DNA from: JASHVB01 sp049522565
Lineage (GTDB): Bacteria > Pseudomonadota > Alphaproteobacteria > Acetobacterales > Acetobacteraceae
Length of the DNA: 42,324 nt
Assembly (NCBI GenBank): GCA_049522565.1
Contig: JBEKNT010000045.1
Coordinates: forward strand, 1 to 42,324
Direction: 5' to 3'
The position numbers and the translations under genes are program-made. This document shows positions 16,330-25,285 of the stretch, one piece after another. Within the stretch, counting starts at the first letter, position 1; each line of letters starts with the position of its first letter. The notes under the pieces were generated by a model. That model ran no database searches, was not told the origin of the DNA, and saw only the letters and a list, made by a program, of their open reading frames with translations.

Positions 16330-17475
16330 ATGATGGTGGCGCAGCGTCCGTTTGCCGCGGTTTCCCGGCTCCGCGTCGCCCACGTGTCGCCGGGCTATTT
16401 CGCCGATGAGTCGCTGATCGGTGGCGGTGAACGCTACGTCTCCTATATTACACGGGCGCTGCGGGAGGCCGGCGGGTCGCTGCCGTTTTCCCTGTCCCAG
16501 GCGGTGTTTGCGATCGGCCGCAAGGACCTGGCGTTCAGTGATGGCGGCGTGCCGGTCACCGTCTTCGCCAACCAGAATCCGAGCCCCGATACCATGGCGG
16601 GGATGTCCGGGCGGCTTTGGCAGGTGCTGGGCGACTTCGACGTCATCCATGTGCATCAGGCACTGACCTTCTTTGGGTGTTACTGCGCGGTGATCGCGCG
16701 CTCGCTCGGCAAAACCCTGATCATGACGGATCTCGGCGGCGGCGACTGCGGCCTGTTGCTGGAACATGGCGGCTTGCGCCTGGCTGACGGCCTCCTGTCG
16801 ATTTCCCAATTCGCCAGGTCCTTGGTGGGGCCCTACTTTCGCGGTCCGCATGCGGCGATCGTCGGACCGGTTGACACCGCAACGTTCGTGCCGCCTGTCG
16901 CGCAAGGCCGCCGGCGTGAGGTGTTGTGTGTGGGGCGGCTGCTGCCGCACAAGGGCATCGACCGGGTGATCGACGCCTTGCCGGCGGGCCTGGCGTTGCG
17001 CATCGTGGGGCGGCCGTACCACAGGAAGTACTATTCGCTTCTGGTTCGCCGCGCCCGCGGCAAGCAGGTTACCTTCGTCCTCGACGCCGATGATGCCGGA
17101 CTGCTGGCATGCTACCAGTCCGCAGGACTGTTTGTGCAGGCTTCCACATTCACCGATTGCTACGGCCATCAGGTCCGCAAGCCGGAGCTCATGGGTCTGA
17201 CCACGTTGGAGGCGCTGGCGACCGGACTGCCGGTTGCCGTTGCCGATACGGCGTCACTGCCGGAGCTGGCGGACGACCCTCGGTTCGCGCTGGTGTTCCG
17301 TGATGACGCCGAGCTGCGGACAGTCCTTGCGAGGTTCGCCGCCGGTCTCTGGCCCGATCCCGGCGCGTCGGAACTGGCGCGTCGCAACAGCGTTGACCGC
17401 TACGGCTTTCCGGTTGTTGGCCGGCAGATCGCGGAATTCTATGCGGCAGTCCATGCCGAAAGGGTAGGGCCGTGA
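16330..17475 (+). CDS. GT4-type glycosyltransferase
   Basis: Predicted 381-residue GT-B fold sugar transferase. The N-terminal domain begins VAHVSPGYFADESLIGGGERYVSYITRAL (acceptor side), and the C-terminal nucleotide-sugar domain contains VLCVGRLLPHKGIDRVIDAL and QASTFTDCYG...PELMGLTTLEALATGLPVAVAD, with the EA-type loop of GT4 enzymes. First gene of a + strand operon; its TGA overlaps the GTG of the next glycosyltransferase by 4 bases. Donor and acceptor are not deducible, but the gmd-rmd genes on the other strand suggest GDP-D-rhamnose or GDP-mannose. Confidence 0.9.
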   Translation: MMVAQRPFAAVSRLRVAHVSPGYFADESLIGGGERYVSYITRALREAGGSLPFSLSQAVFAIGRKDLAFSDGGVPVTVFANQNPSPDTMAGMSGRLWQVLGDFDVIHVHQALTFFGCYCAVIARSLGKTLIMTDLGGGDCGLLLEHGGLRLADGLLSISQFARSLVGPYFRGPHAAIVGPVDTATFVPPVAQGRRREVLCVGRLLPHKGIDRVIDALPAGLALRIVGRPYHRKYYSLLVRRARGKQVTFVLDADDAGLLACYQSAGLFVQASTFTDCYGHQVRKPELMGLTTLEALATGLPVAVADTASLPELADDPRFALVFRDDAELRTVLARFAAGLWPDPGASELARRNSVDRYGFPVVGRQIAEFYAAVHAERVGP

Positions 17476-18737
17476 AGATCCTGGTCGTTTCAAATATATA
17501 TCCACCCTTTTGGATCGGCGGCTACGAACTCATATGCGCCAGTATCGTGGCGGAGCTGCGCGCCAGGGGACATGATGTGCTGGTTGCAACCACGCCCAGC
17601 CACATTCCGGGCCCGCCAGATCCGCCGCATGTGCGCCGCTGCTTGAGACTTTCTGCCCACCTGCCGAACTACGCTGTCTCAGCCGGTGAATTATGGTGGG
17701 TGCACGCACGCGACACATCGGATCTGGATAACGTCTTCGCCCTGCACCGGATGCTCGGCGAATTTGCGCCGGACGTCGTGTTTTTGTGGAACCTGCACGG
17801 GATCGGCGGACTGCATCTGATCGACTTTCTGAATGTGCATCGGGTGCCGTGGGCGATTTACCTGGGCGATCGGGTGTTCGAGCAGATGGTCAATGGCGCG
17901 CCGGCGCATGTGAACGCGATCTTCAGGGGTGACGATCCGGACTACTTCGCCTCCGGTGGAGTCATGTCGGTCAGTCAGCATTTGGTGGACGAGATCACCA
18001 GTCTTGGCAACTTCAGCTTTCCCCGCCCGCCTACAATTGTGCATGGCTACGTGTTGACGTCGGGACCCTATATCCCGCGTTCCTATCGACCAGGCGGCCG
18101 GACCCGCTTCCTGGCAGCCGGCAGGGTGGCCGAGCACAAGGGCATCGGCCTGATCTGCGATGCCGTCGCGCGACTTACCAGGCTGGGCGTCGGCGGATTC
18201 GAGGTCAACATTTTCGGCGATGGCGACGTGGCATTTTATGTGAATTACGTCAACGCGCTGTCGATCGCCCACTGCGTGACCTTCCACGGTGCGGTGCCGC
18301 AGCAGCAGCTCGACGACCAGTATCGGAGCCATGATGCGTTCCTGTTCCCGACCTGGAGCCGGGAGCCATTCGCCTTCGCGCCGTTCGAGGCGGCGGCGCA
18401 TGGCTGCGTGCCGATCGTGACCGCCAATTGCGGCTGCGCGGAGCGGATCGTCGACAATGTCCATGGCATCAAGATCGAGCGAACCGCCGACGCGCTGGCG
18501 GACGCCATGCGGCGGGTCATCGATGGGACCATCGCACTGGAGCGGATCGGCACGGCGACGGCCGCGATGGTCCGCACGGATCTGTCATTCTCCGGCCATG
18601 TCGACAAGATCGTCGGCGTGTTATCCGGGCAACGCCGGCCGTGGGACCGATCGAGCATCGACGATCCGCGTGCGCTGCTGCTGCCGTTCGTGAAACATCA
18701 CCTGTCACTTGCTTTCCGCGTCGGTGCCACCAGTTGA
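17472..18737 (+). CDS. GT4-type glycosyltransferase
   Basis: Predicted 421-residue glycosyltransferase with start MKILVVSNIYPPFWIGGYE, the classic GT4 N-terminus. The donor domain carries FLAAGRVAEHKGIGLICDAV, NIFGDGDVAFYV, VTFHGAVPQQQLDDQYRSHD and FAFAPFEAAAHGCVPIVT. It begins at GTG 17472, inside the previous gene's end (GTGA overlap), which implies translational coupling. The 46 bp after it contain GGAGA, the likely ribosome site of the methyltransferase gene. Likely role: a further sugar addition in the same surface glycan. Confidence 0.9.
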   Translation: MKILVVSNIYPPFWIGGYELICASIVAELRARGHDVLVATTPSHIPGPPDPPHVRRCLRLSAHLPNYAVSAGELWWVHARDTSDLDNVFALHRMLGEFAPDVVFLWNLHGIGGLHLIDFLNVHRVPWAIYLGDRVFEQMVNGAPAHVNAIFRGDDPDYFASGGVMSVSQHLVDEITSLGNFSFPRPPTIVHGYVLTSGPYIPRSYRPGGRTRFLAAGRVAEHKGIGLICDAVARLTRLGVGGFEVNIFGDGDVAFYVNYVNALSIAHCVTFHGAVPQQQLDDQYRSHDAFLFPTWSREPFAFAPFEAAAHGCVPIVTANCGCAERIVDNVHGIKIERTADALADAMRRVIDGTIALERIGTATAAMVRTDLSFSGHVDKIVGVLSGQRRPWDRSSIDDPRALLLPFVKHHLSLAFRVGATS

Positions 18738-18783
18738 GTCGGCATCGCTTCCGCCATGGTGACAGTTACATGGAGACCACGGT

Positions 18784-19932
18784 TTGGACATGATGGAGAC
18801 CGGGCGCGACTATCGGCAACCGGACCGGCCCGCGGTGCAGGTGCTTCGCCGCGTCTGGCGGAAGCTGCCGCTTCCGCTGCGTCGGGTGGGCGGGCAGGCG
18901 CTCCTGCGGCTTGAACGGCAGATCGCGCTGCTATCTGCGCGGGCCGCACGCCTGGCTCAAACCGAAGATGCCGCGCGTGCCGTTCCGCCCGTGGACGCTG
19001 CTCTCGTCGATCGTCTTGCCAAGGATCAGACTGCGCTGGCCCTGCGCCTGCTGAGCATCGAACAGGAGCTGGCGCGGCGGAACCTCGAGGAGCGCTGTCG
19101 AAACCCCAGGCTGTCGGGCACCGAAGACGCACCAGGCCATCGTCCGCCGGCAGTTCACCGTGCAGGCGCGGCATCGCAACCCACCACCGTGGCGTTCGAA
19201 GACGTTGGGCTCAATTTGATAACCGGACCCTACGGCCGCTTCCTGGTCATGGCGCCCGACCTGATCGGAGCGACGCTGGAGCGTGGTGAATTCTGGGATG
19301 CGCATCTCAAGCCGATCATCGAACGTTGCGGCGACCAGGGGCGTGCGGCGATCGATGCGGGTGCCGGTGTCGGATTCCACACGGTGTTTCTGGCACGCTA
19401 CTTCGGTGTGGTTCACGCGTTCGAGCCACGGGTCCGCTGCTTTCACCTGCTGAATGCGAATCTGGAATTGAATGGGTGCGACCGGGTTTCGACCTATAAT
19501 ATCCCGCTGTCCGATGCAGCGGTTGCGATGGCCCTGGCCAATGGCGAGCAGCAGGACAGAGTTTTGAAAATGCGCGGTGAGGCAGTCTGCGATAGCCAGA
19601 CCGGCAACGTCGCGGCCCCGGCTCATGTTGCGGATAACGGGATTGGAACCCCGCGGATTCGATCGACGACGATAGACGATCTCGGACTGCGCGATGTGGG
19701 TTTCATCAAGGTTGACACGCATGGCTGCGACCTGCGTGTGCTGCAAGGGGCTCGCCGGACGATCGCTGCCGGGCACCCGGCGGTCGTGTTCGGATTTGCA
19801 GAGCAAAGCGCCGGCCGTCATGGCGACACGCTGGAGGATTTTCGGCAATTCTTCGCCGAATGCCGTTATGATCTGACGGAAGTTGCGCGCAGCGGACGGA
19901 ACCGATGGCATTTTCTGGCGGCCCCGACGTGA
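18784..19932 (+). CDS. FkbM-family SAM-dependent methyltransferase
   Basis: Predicted 382-residue protein. Residues about 30-130 are helical with heptad-like Leu (LLRLERQIALLSARAARL, KDQTALALRLLSIEQELARR) and may form a coiled coil. The catalytic half contains the SAM motif AIDAGAGVGFHTVFLARYF, VHAFEPRVRCFHLLNANLELNG and FIKVDTHGCDLRVLQGA, the hallmark of FkbM enzymes that O-methylate sugars or polyketides. A TTG start at 18784 has GGAGA 7 bases upstream; ATG 18790 is the alternative. It is last in the + operon and probably methylates a residue of the glycan made by the locus. Confidence 0.87.
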   Translation: MDMMETGRDYRQPDRPAVQVLRRVWRKLPLPLRRVGGQALLRLERQIALLSARAARLAQTEDAARAVPPVDAALVDRLAKDQTALALRLLSIEQELARRNLEERCRNPRLSGTEDAPGHRPPAVHRAGAASQPTTVAFEDVGLNLITGPYGRFLVMAPDLIGATLERGEFWDAHLKPIIERCGDQGRAAIDAGAGVGFHTVFLARYFGVVHAFEPRVRCFHLLNANLELNGCDRVSTYNIPLSDAAVAMALANGEQQDRVLKMRGEAVCDSQTGNVAAPAHVADNGIGTPRIRSTTIDDLGLRDVGFIKVDTHGCDLRVLQGARRTIAAGHPAVVFGFAEQSAGRHGDTLEDFRQFFAECRYDLTEVARSGRNRWHFLAAPT

Positions 19933-19964
19933 GTCGACGGGACCGGCCAGCGATCTCGATGGGG

Positions 19965-20024
19965 GCGCGTTATGCCGGTGGCGGGAGCGGGTTATGCCGG
20001 CGGCGCAGGCCCGTTATGGCAGCC
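19965..20024. repeat. 22-bp tandem repeat in the convergent gap
   Basis: The unit GCGCGTTATGCCGGTGGCGG(GA) at 19965 is followed by a close copy at 19987 and a partial third (GCCCGTTATGGC) at 20009, overlapping the stop codon of the convergent glycosyltransferase. No terminator-like hairpin was seen here. Confidence 0.6.
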
Positions 20025-21516
20025 TGGCTGGTTCCTTCGAGACACTACGCGCGCGTTGCGGAGCCGCGGCCTGTGTGGGCGCGAAGTGCGGTTTCACCGA
20101 AGCGGCCAGCGGATCCCCCAGTCCGGCCAGTAACGCATCGACAGTCGCCGACCAGGGTACCGGCTTGAACTCGCGCCGGATGCGGGCCTGCCAAAGCGCC
20201 AGTCCTGCCCGATCCTCGATCGCGTTGCGAATCACGGCGTAAGCATCATGCAGATTGTCCGGATCGAAACTGCGCACCAGATCACCGCCGGCTTCCGGCA
20301 AGGACGTGCGGTTGGCTATCAGGCACGGCTTGCCGAAGCCGAGGCTCTCCGTCACGGGAAGACCCCAACCTTCAAAGAAGGACGGGAGCATCGTAAACAG
20401 GCAGCCATCGTACAGCGCGGCGAGTTCGGCATCCGATGGACCCTCGATGATTATCAACTTGCCGCCCAGATTGTCGGTATTGGCAATCTGTTGCATGAGA
20501 TCGGCGACCAGCCAACCGATGCGGCCGGCAAATACCAGCGTCGGCACGCGGTCAGGCGGCAACTCATCAAGCATACGGTGCCAGACGCGGAACAACAGCA
20601 GATGGTTCTTGCGGGCCTCGATGGTCGATACGATCAGCGCGTAACTGCCCGGCGGCGGCAGGTGAGGGCTGCGTGCTTCGGGCGCATGCCGCAGTTCGCT
20701 GCCGAGTGGCACCGTTATGACAGGGCCGGGCAACCGAATCCCTTGCTCTTGCGCGAAGGCTTCCACGTCCGACGCGGTCGCGCGCGAGATGGCGAACACG
20801 GTGTCGCATAATGGCAGCACGCCGCAGATCCACTTGCGGAACGTGCGTACCACCACCCGGTCGCTCCATTCGGGACGGCGCACCGGGATCAGGTCGTAGA
20901 CCAGCAGTGCGAACCGCAAGCCGTTCGCCTTGCATTGTCGGCCGATCATTCTGCCGTAGTCCGGATGCGACCATGTGGCACCGAGCATCAGCATGATGTC
21001 GCCAGGGGCGGCGAGGTCCGCAAATCTGGCGCTGGGTGGCACGGCTGAGGACCGGGTGTCCCGCGCGGCTTTGGGCAGGTGCCGCGACATCTTGAACGGG
21101 GCGCGTAGCAGCGTAGAGACCAGCCGGCCCCAGGCGCGCAATGCCCTTCCCTGCGTCACCAGCGCTTCGGCTATATGGGTGCGCAGGGACGGCGACAATC
21201 GATAAGCCAGCCTGCGAATGAACTGGCGCGCCGGTAAATGTACAAAAACGGGTGCGTTGGTTGCGTTTGGTGGGGGTGCGGTATGATCGGTTGCCAGGCC
21301 CGTGAACAGCGCGGCCACCTCGGACCACGCAACAACCTGAAAGTCGTTGCCGGTCAGCGAGTGCTGGACGAAGCACACCTGTCCGGTGCTGCCGTAACGC
21401 GTCTGAAGCTCCCGATAGACCTCGAACGCCACGCGTTGGATGCCGGTTGGTCGCCGGTAATTGGTTCTTCGGTATTCGAAGAGGTCTTCCACGTCGATCC
21501 ACAATCGTACTGTCAT
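20014..21516 (-). CDS. GT4-type glycosyltransferase, probably D-rhamnan/mannan type
   Basis: Predicted 500-residue glycosyltransferase. The N-terminus RLWIDVEDLFEYRRTNYRRP-TGIQRVAFEVYREL is characteristic of a GT4 subgroup found in polysaccharide loci with gmd and rmd. The C-terminal donor domain holds LIVSTIEARKNHLLLFRVW, LVFAGRIGWLV, LIIIEGPSDAELAALYDGC and PSFFEGWGLPVTESLGFGKP, the E(x7)E-type motif. It starts 3 bp after the rmd stop, as third gene of the gmd-rmd operon, so GDP-D-rhamnose is the natural guess for its donor. That assignment rests on context only. Confidence 0.9.
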   Translation of the reverse strand: MTVRLWIDVEDLFEYRRTNYRRPTGIQRVAFEVYRELQTRYGSTGQVCFVQHSLTGNDFQVVAWSEVAALFTGLATDHTAPPPNATNAPVFVHLPARQFIRRLAYRLSPSLRTHIAEALVTQGRALRAWGRLVSTLLRAPFKMSRHLPKAARDTRSSAVPPSARFADLAAPGDIMLMLGATWSHPDYGRMIGRQCKANGLRFALLVYDLIPVRRPEWSDRVVVRTFRKWICGVLPLCDTVFAISRATASDVEAFAQEQGIRLPGPVITVPLGSELRHAPEARSPHLPPPGSYALIVSTIEARKNHLLLFRVWHRMLDELPPDRVPTLVFAGRIGWLVADLMQQIANTDNLGGKLIIIEGPSDAELAALYDGCLFTMLPSFFEGWGLPVTESLGFGKPCLIANRTSLPEAGGDLVRSFDPDNLHDAYAVIRNAIEDRAGLALWQARIRREFKPVPWSATVDALLAGLGDPLAASVKPHFAPTQAAAPQRARSVSKEPARLP

Positions 21517-21519
21517 TCG

Positions 21520-22458
21520 CTAGGCTTCTCCAGCTTCGCTGCTAACCCGGCCGTGCCAATAAGTCAGGACGTCCCGCAATGTTACATTCCACGGTATGGC
21601 CGGTGCCCAGCCTAGCACTTCCCGCGCTCGCGTCGCATCGCCGCAAGCCATACGCAGGTCACTCTCGCGCACCCGTGACTGGTCGACCTGCACCTCGATC
21701 TCCACGCCGGCCATGTCCCGCAACTCGTTCAGCATGTCGCCGATGCGGTGCGCCTGTCCCGACGCGAGGTTGAGGATCGTGCCTGGCGCCACCGTGTCCC
21801 TTCGATCAACGCAGGCGACGTAGGCCCTGCAAACGTCGCGCACATCCAGAAAGTCGCGCCAGGTGTCCAGGTTGCCGACCCGCAGCAACGGCGGCTGTCG
21901 CCCCGCAGCGATGCGCGCGATCTGGCGGGCGAAGGCGGGGACAACGAACTCAGCGGACTGGCCGGGCCCGGTGTGATTGAATGTCCGTAGCCGAACCACG
22001 CGCAAGCCTTGCACGGCCATGCTGCCCAGGGCGAGGTCGGCCGCTGCTTTGCTCGCACTATAGACGTTCATCGGTGCCAGCGCGGTATCTTCGGTGACCC
22101 GGCTGCCTGCGCGGAACGAACTGCCATAGGCGTCGGCACTCGACACGAACAGCATGACACAGTTTGGCGCGTGCCGCCGGATGGCGCGCGCGAGATGCAG
22201 GGTGCCGTGCAGGTTGACCTGCCACGTCAGATCCTCGTCCCGCGCCGCCGCGGCAACGCTCGACACCGCCGCCAGATGAAAACAAATCTCGGGCGAGGCA
22301 TCCTCGACCGCGGCCGCAATCGCCGCTGCATCCCGAATGTCGACCGCCGGCGTGATCAGGGTGGCATCGGGATAGGCGGCCGACAGCGCAGCGGTCAGAT
22401 GGCGGCCGACGAAGCCTGACGCTCCCGTGAGCAGGATGCGGTCGGGCGGGACGGTCAT
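21520..22458 (-). CDS. rmd: GDP-4-dehydro-6-deoxy-D-mannose reductase
   Basis: Predicted 312-residue short-chain dehydrogenase/reductase of the extended type. NAD(P) motif TGASGFVGRH near residue 12; catalytic Ser in FVSSADAYG and Y-S-A-S-K in VYSASKAAADLAL. NHTGPGQSAEFVVPAFARQIA matches RMD proteins, which reduce the Gmd product to GDP-D-rhamnose. ATG 22458 lies one base after the gmd stop. The in-frame upstream ATG at 22482 overlaps gmd and is less likely. GDP-6-deoxy-D-talose synthase is a homologous alternative that sequence alone does not exclude. Confidence 0.88.
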   Translation of the reverse strand: MTVPPDRILLTGASGFVGRHLTAALSAAYPDATLITPAVDIRDAAAIAAAVEDASPEICFHLAAVSSVAAAARDEDLTWQVNLHGTLHLARAIRRHAPNCVMLFVSSADAYGSSFRAGSRVTEDTALAPMNVYSASKAAADLALGSMAVQGLRVVRLRTFNHTGPGQSAEFVVPAFARQIARIAAGRQPPLLRVGNLDTWRDFLDVRDVCRAYVACVDRRDTVAPGTILNLASGQAHRIGDMLNELRDMAGVEIEVQVDQSRVRESDLRMACGDATRAREVLGWAPAIPWNVTLRDVLTYWHGRVSSEAGEA

Positions 22459-22459
22459 G

Positions 22460-23443
22460 TTACGCTTTCGGCCGTGCACCATGGCGGGCCAGATCAGCCT
22501 CCACCATCTCGGAGATCATGTCTTCCAGCGCAATGGTTGGCGTCCAGCCAAGCGTACGCCGCGCTTTGCTGGCGTCGCCGAGCAAAACATCGACCTCCGC
22601 CGGGCGGGTCAAATCGTGACGGGTGACGACGTGGTCCTCATAGTTCAGTCCGGCATAGGCGAAGGCGATCCGGCAGAACTCGCGGACCGATGTGGTGCGG
22701 CCGGTGGCGATGACATAATCGTCGGCGGTCTTCTGCTGCAACATCAGCCACATGGCGCCGACATAATCGCGTGCGTGTCCCCAATCGCGCTGTGCCTCAA
22801 GGTTGCCGAGCGACAGCTCCCGCGCCAGCCCAAGTTTGATACGTGCCACGCCGTCGGTGATCTTGCGGGTGACAAACTCGATGCTGCGGAGCGGGCTCTC
22901 GTGGTTGAACAGGATCCCGCAGGAGGCATGCATGTCGAAGCTCTCGCGGTGATTGACAGTCATCCAGTGGGCATAGACTTTAGCGATGGCGTAGGGCGAG
23001 CGGGGATAGAACCGTGTCGTCTCGTTCTGTTGCGGTTGCTGCACGCGGCCGAACATTTCCGACGAAGATGCCTGATAAAAGCGTGTCTGCGGCAGGACGA
23101 TCCGCGCCGCCTCGAGCATATTGGCGGCCCCCAGGCCCGTCACCTGGCCAGTGAGCAGTGGCTGGTTCCAGGACGCGGCGACGAAGCTTTGTGCGCCGAG
23201 GTTGTACACCTCGTCTGGCTGGTACTTCTGAAGGATGCGTATCAGGCTGGAGAGGTCGATGAGATTGCCATCGACCAGTTCCACGTCGTCGAGGATCCCG
23301 AGCCAGCGCAGACGCTCCCCAACCTGGTCGGAGGAAGCCGAGCGGCGCAGCAAACCGATGACCCGGTAGCCCTTTTGCAGCATCAGTTGGGACAGGTAAG
23401 CGCCATCCTGACCGGTCACGCCGGTGATCAAGCAGGTCGGCAT
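22460..23443 (-). CDS. gmd: GDP-mannose 4,6-dehydratase
   Basis: Predicted 327-residue dehydratase converting GDP-D-mannose to GDP-4-dehydro-6-deoxy-D-mannose. Motifs in order: TGVTGQDGAYLSQLML (NADP site, residues 8-23), GNLIDLSSL, EVYNLGAQSFVAASW, FYQASSSEMFG, YPRSPYAIAKVYAHWMTVNH (catalytic Tyr/Lys), GILFNHESPLRS-EFVTRKI and LGNLEAQRDWGHARDYVGAMW, all diagnostic of Gmd. The start ATG 23443 has GGGAGA 8 bases upstream. First gene of the minus-strand operon gmd-rmd-GT, with a perfect TATAAT upstream. Confidence 0.97.
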   Translation of the reverse strand: MPTCLITGVTGQDGAYLSQLMLQKGYRVIGLLRRSASSDQVGERLRWLGILDDVELVDGNLIDLSSLIRILQKYQPDEVYNLGAQSFVAASWNQPLLTGQVTGLGAANMLEAARIVLPQTRFYQASSSEMFGRVQQPQQNETTRFYPRSPYAIAKVYAHWMTVNHRESFDMHASCGILFNHESPLRSIEFVTRKITDGVARIKLGLARELSLGNLEAQRDWGHARDYVGAMWLMLQQKTADDYVIATGRTTSVREFCRIAFAYAGLNYEDHVVTRHDLTRPAEVDVLLGDASKARRTLGWTPTIALEDMISEMVEADLARHGARPKA

Positions 23444-23473
23444 CGAAAGTTCTCCCAAAAGTGCCACGGCAGC

Positions 23474-23479
23474 ATTATA
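23474..23479 (-). promoter_or_regulatory. -10 element of the gmd promoter
   Basis: Read on the minus strand, CGCGTATAATGC gives a perfect TATAAT about 30 bases before the gmd ATG, allowing a short leader that contains GGGAGA. No convincing -35 box was found at 16-18 bp, so an activator or extended contact may be involved. Confidence 0.45.
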
Positions 23480-23849
23480 CGCGGCGGTACGACATGGCGC
23501 GTGGTGTGGCTTATGGCGGCGGAGGCAATGGAGTTCAAGGCACTCTGGCCCGCAACTGCACGACGCGGTCGCCGTTGGCGCTTGCCTTCTGCGAATGTTA
23601 ATGTCCGGGGTTCGCGTGTTGAACAGGCAACCCGCGTACCGACGTTGATCGCGGGAGGTTGCCCGAAGGAGTGTCCCGGGAATCCCGCCAGAAGCGCGTT
23701 TCGCCATCTGCCGTTCGATCGTTGGCCTTGGCCCGGTGAACCAATCCACCCGTGCCGGGGATCATCCGTCCCGCTCAAACGGGCGCCTGCCTGCGGCCCT
23801 TTTCCTCGCGTCCCAGCCTGCTACGCTTGCCCCAACGGACCAGGTTCCC
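23480..23849. other. 370-bp divergent intergenic region
   Basis: This region lies between gmd (minus) and the flavin monooxygenase gene (plus). Apart from the gmd -10 box at its edge, I see no conserved gene, repeat or strong promoter. Open frames here are short and lack start signals. Confidence 0.5.
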
Positions 23850-25184
23850 ATGCACCCAGCTCGCCAACTTCGCCTCGGCGCCTTCATGCGCCCGGTCAGC
23901 ATCCACACCGCTGCCTGGCGCTATCCGGGCGCCTTCCCGGATGCCAACTTCAACCTCTCCCACCTGAAGCGCTTCATCCGCACGCTGGAGCGCGGCAAGT
24001 TCGACGCATTTTTCATGGCCGATCACCTGGCCGTGCTCAACATGCCGCTTGCTGCCCTCAAGCGCAGTCACACCGTCACCTCTTTCGAACCGTTCACCCT
24101 GCTCTCCGCCCTGGCCATGGTTACCGATCGCATCGGCCTCATTGCCACCGGCTCGACCACGTTCGATACGCCATACCACGTTGCGCGCCGCTTTGCGTCG
24201 CTCGACCACATCAGTGCAGGGCGGGCGGCATGGAACATCGTCACCACCTCCAACCCGGATGCGGCGCTGAACTTCGGTCTGGAAGAACATATGGAGCACG
24301 CCGAGCGCTATCGTCGCGCCCGCGAGTTCTACGATGTCGTCACCGGCTTGTGGGACAGTTGGGCCGAGGACGCGTTTATCCGCAACACCGAAACCGGCGA
24401 ATACTTCGATCCCGACCGGATGCATGTGCTGAACCACAAGGGTCGCTACTTCTCGGTGCGCGGTCCGCTCAATATCGCCCGTCCTGTCCAGGGCTGGCCG
24501 GTGATCGTGCAGGCCGGCGCATCGGATGACGGGCGCCAGCTTGCGGCGGAAACCGCCGAGGTGATCTTTGCCGGAACGGGCAATCTGGCGGGGGCGCGCG
24601 CCTTGTATGCCGATGTGAAGGGCCGCATGGCACGGCTCGGCCGCAACCCGGATCATTTGAAGATCTTGCCCGGCGCGTTCGTCGTCGTCGGAGACTCGCT
24701 CGCCGAGGCACAGGAAAAGCGGGCTTTGCTCGACAGCCTGGTGCACTACGACAGCGCCATCGCCTCGCTGTCCATCGCGCTGGGCCACGATGCGTCGCGG
24801 TTCGATCCGGACGCCCCGTTGCCGGAGATTCCGGAATCCAATGCGAGCAAGAGCGGACGCGAGCGTGCCATCGCCCTGGCGCGGGGGGAAAGCCTTACGG
24901 TGCGGCAGCTCGCCTTGCGGCTCGGCGGTTATGGCGGGCCGGCGATACTCGGCACGCCGCAGATGATCGCCGACCAGATGGAGGAATGGCTGCTGTCGGA
25001 GGCGTGCGACGGCTTCAACGTCATGTTCCCCTACCTTCCCGGCGGGCTCGACGATTTCGTCGATCGCGTGGTGCCCGAATTGCAGCGGCGCGGACTGTTT
25101 CGGCGCGACTATGAGGGGACGACGCTGCGGGAGAACCTCGGCCTGCCGCGTCCTGAGAACCGGTTCTTCCCGCGGGCGGGATAG
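23850..25184 (+). CDS. LLM-class flavin-dependent monooxygenase (NtaA/SnaA/DszA type)
   Basis: Predicted 444-residue FMNH2-dependent two-component monooxygenase, the usual length for this family. Start QLRLGAFMRPVSIHTAAWRY, then FDAFFMADHLAVLN, TSFEPFTLLSALAMVTDRIG, HISAGRAAWNIVTTSNPDAALNFG and GPLNIARPVQGWPVIVQAGASDDGR are the conserved blocks of the NtaA/SnaA/DszA/SoxA group, which oxidises chelators, sulfur or nitrogen heterocycles and similar xenobiotics. The flavin reductase it needs is not in the window. ATG 23850 has only a weak ribosome site (CCAGG). It lies about 560 bp upstream of the ABC-Atz operon on the same strand and may provide its substrate; this is inference. Confidence 0.92.
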   Translation: MHPARQLRLGAFMRPVSIHTAAWRYPGAFPDANFNLSHLKRFIRTLERGKFDAFFMADHLAVLNMPLAALKRSHTVTSFEPFTLLSALAMVTDRIGLIATGSTTFDTPYHVARRFASLDHISAGRAAWNIVTTSNPDAALNFGLEEHMEHAERYRRAREFYDVVTGLWDSWAEDAFIRNTETGEYFDPDRMHVLNHKGRYFSVRGPLNIARPVQGWPVIVQAGASDDGRQLAAETAEVIFAGTGNLAGARALYADVKGRMARLGRNPDHLKILPGAFVVVGDSLAEAQEKRALLDSLVHYDSAIASLSIALGHDASRFDPDAPLPEIPESNASKSGRERAIALARGESLTVRQLALRLGGYGGPAILGTPQMIADQMEEWLLSEACDGFNVMFPYLPGGLDDFVDRVVPELQRRGLFRRDYEGTTLRENLGLPRPENRFFPRAG

Positions 25185-25237
25185 CACGGGGCCTGCTGTC
25201 GTGGTGGCGGGCTCTCGACCGGGCTTTCGGGGGCGGC

Positions 25238-25285
25238 TTAACTAACCAGTTAATGAAGATCACCATTCACTACCTGGTTAGTTAC
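25238..25285. promoter_or_regulatory. pair of inverted operator-like palindromes
   Basis: TTAACTAACCAGTTAATG (25238-25255) and, in the opposite orientation, CACTACCTGGTTAGTTAC (25268-25285) agree at 15 of 18 positions when one is reversed. Their centres are 30 bp apart, about three helical turns. The left site is itself a palindrome (TTAACT-AACC-AGTTAA). The form fits sites bound by TetR-family repressors. No regulator gene is nearby, and the next clear gene starts 460 bp downstream. Confidence 0.55.

Noticed and set aside
23850..25184. RutA pyrimidine monooxygenase
   Set aside because: The sequence blocks fit the NtaA/SnaA/DszA group, length and motifs differ from RutA, and no rutB-F genes are present.
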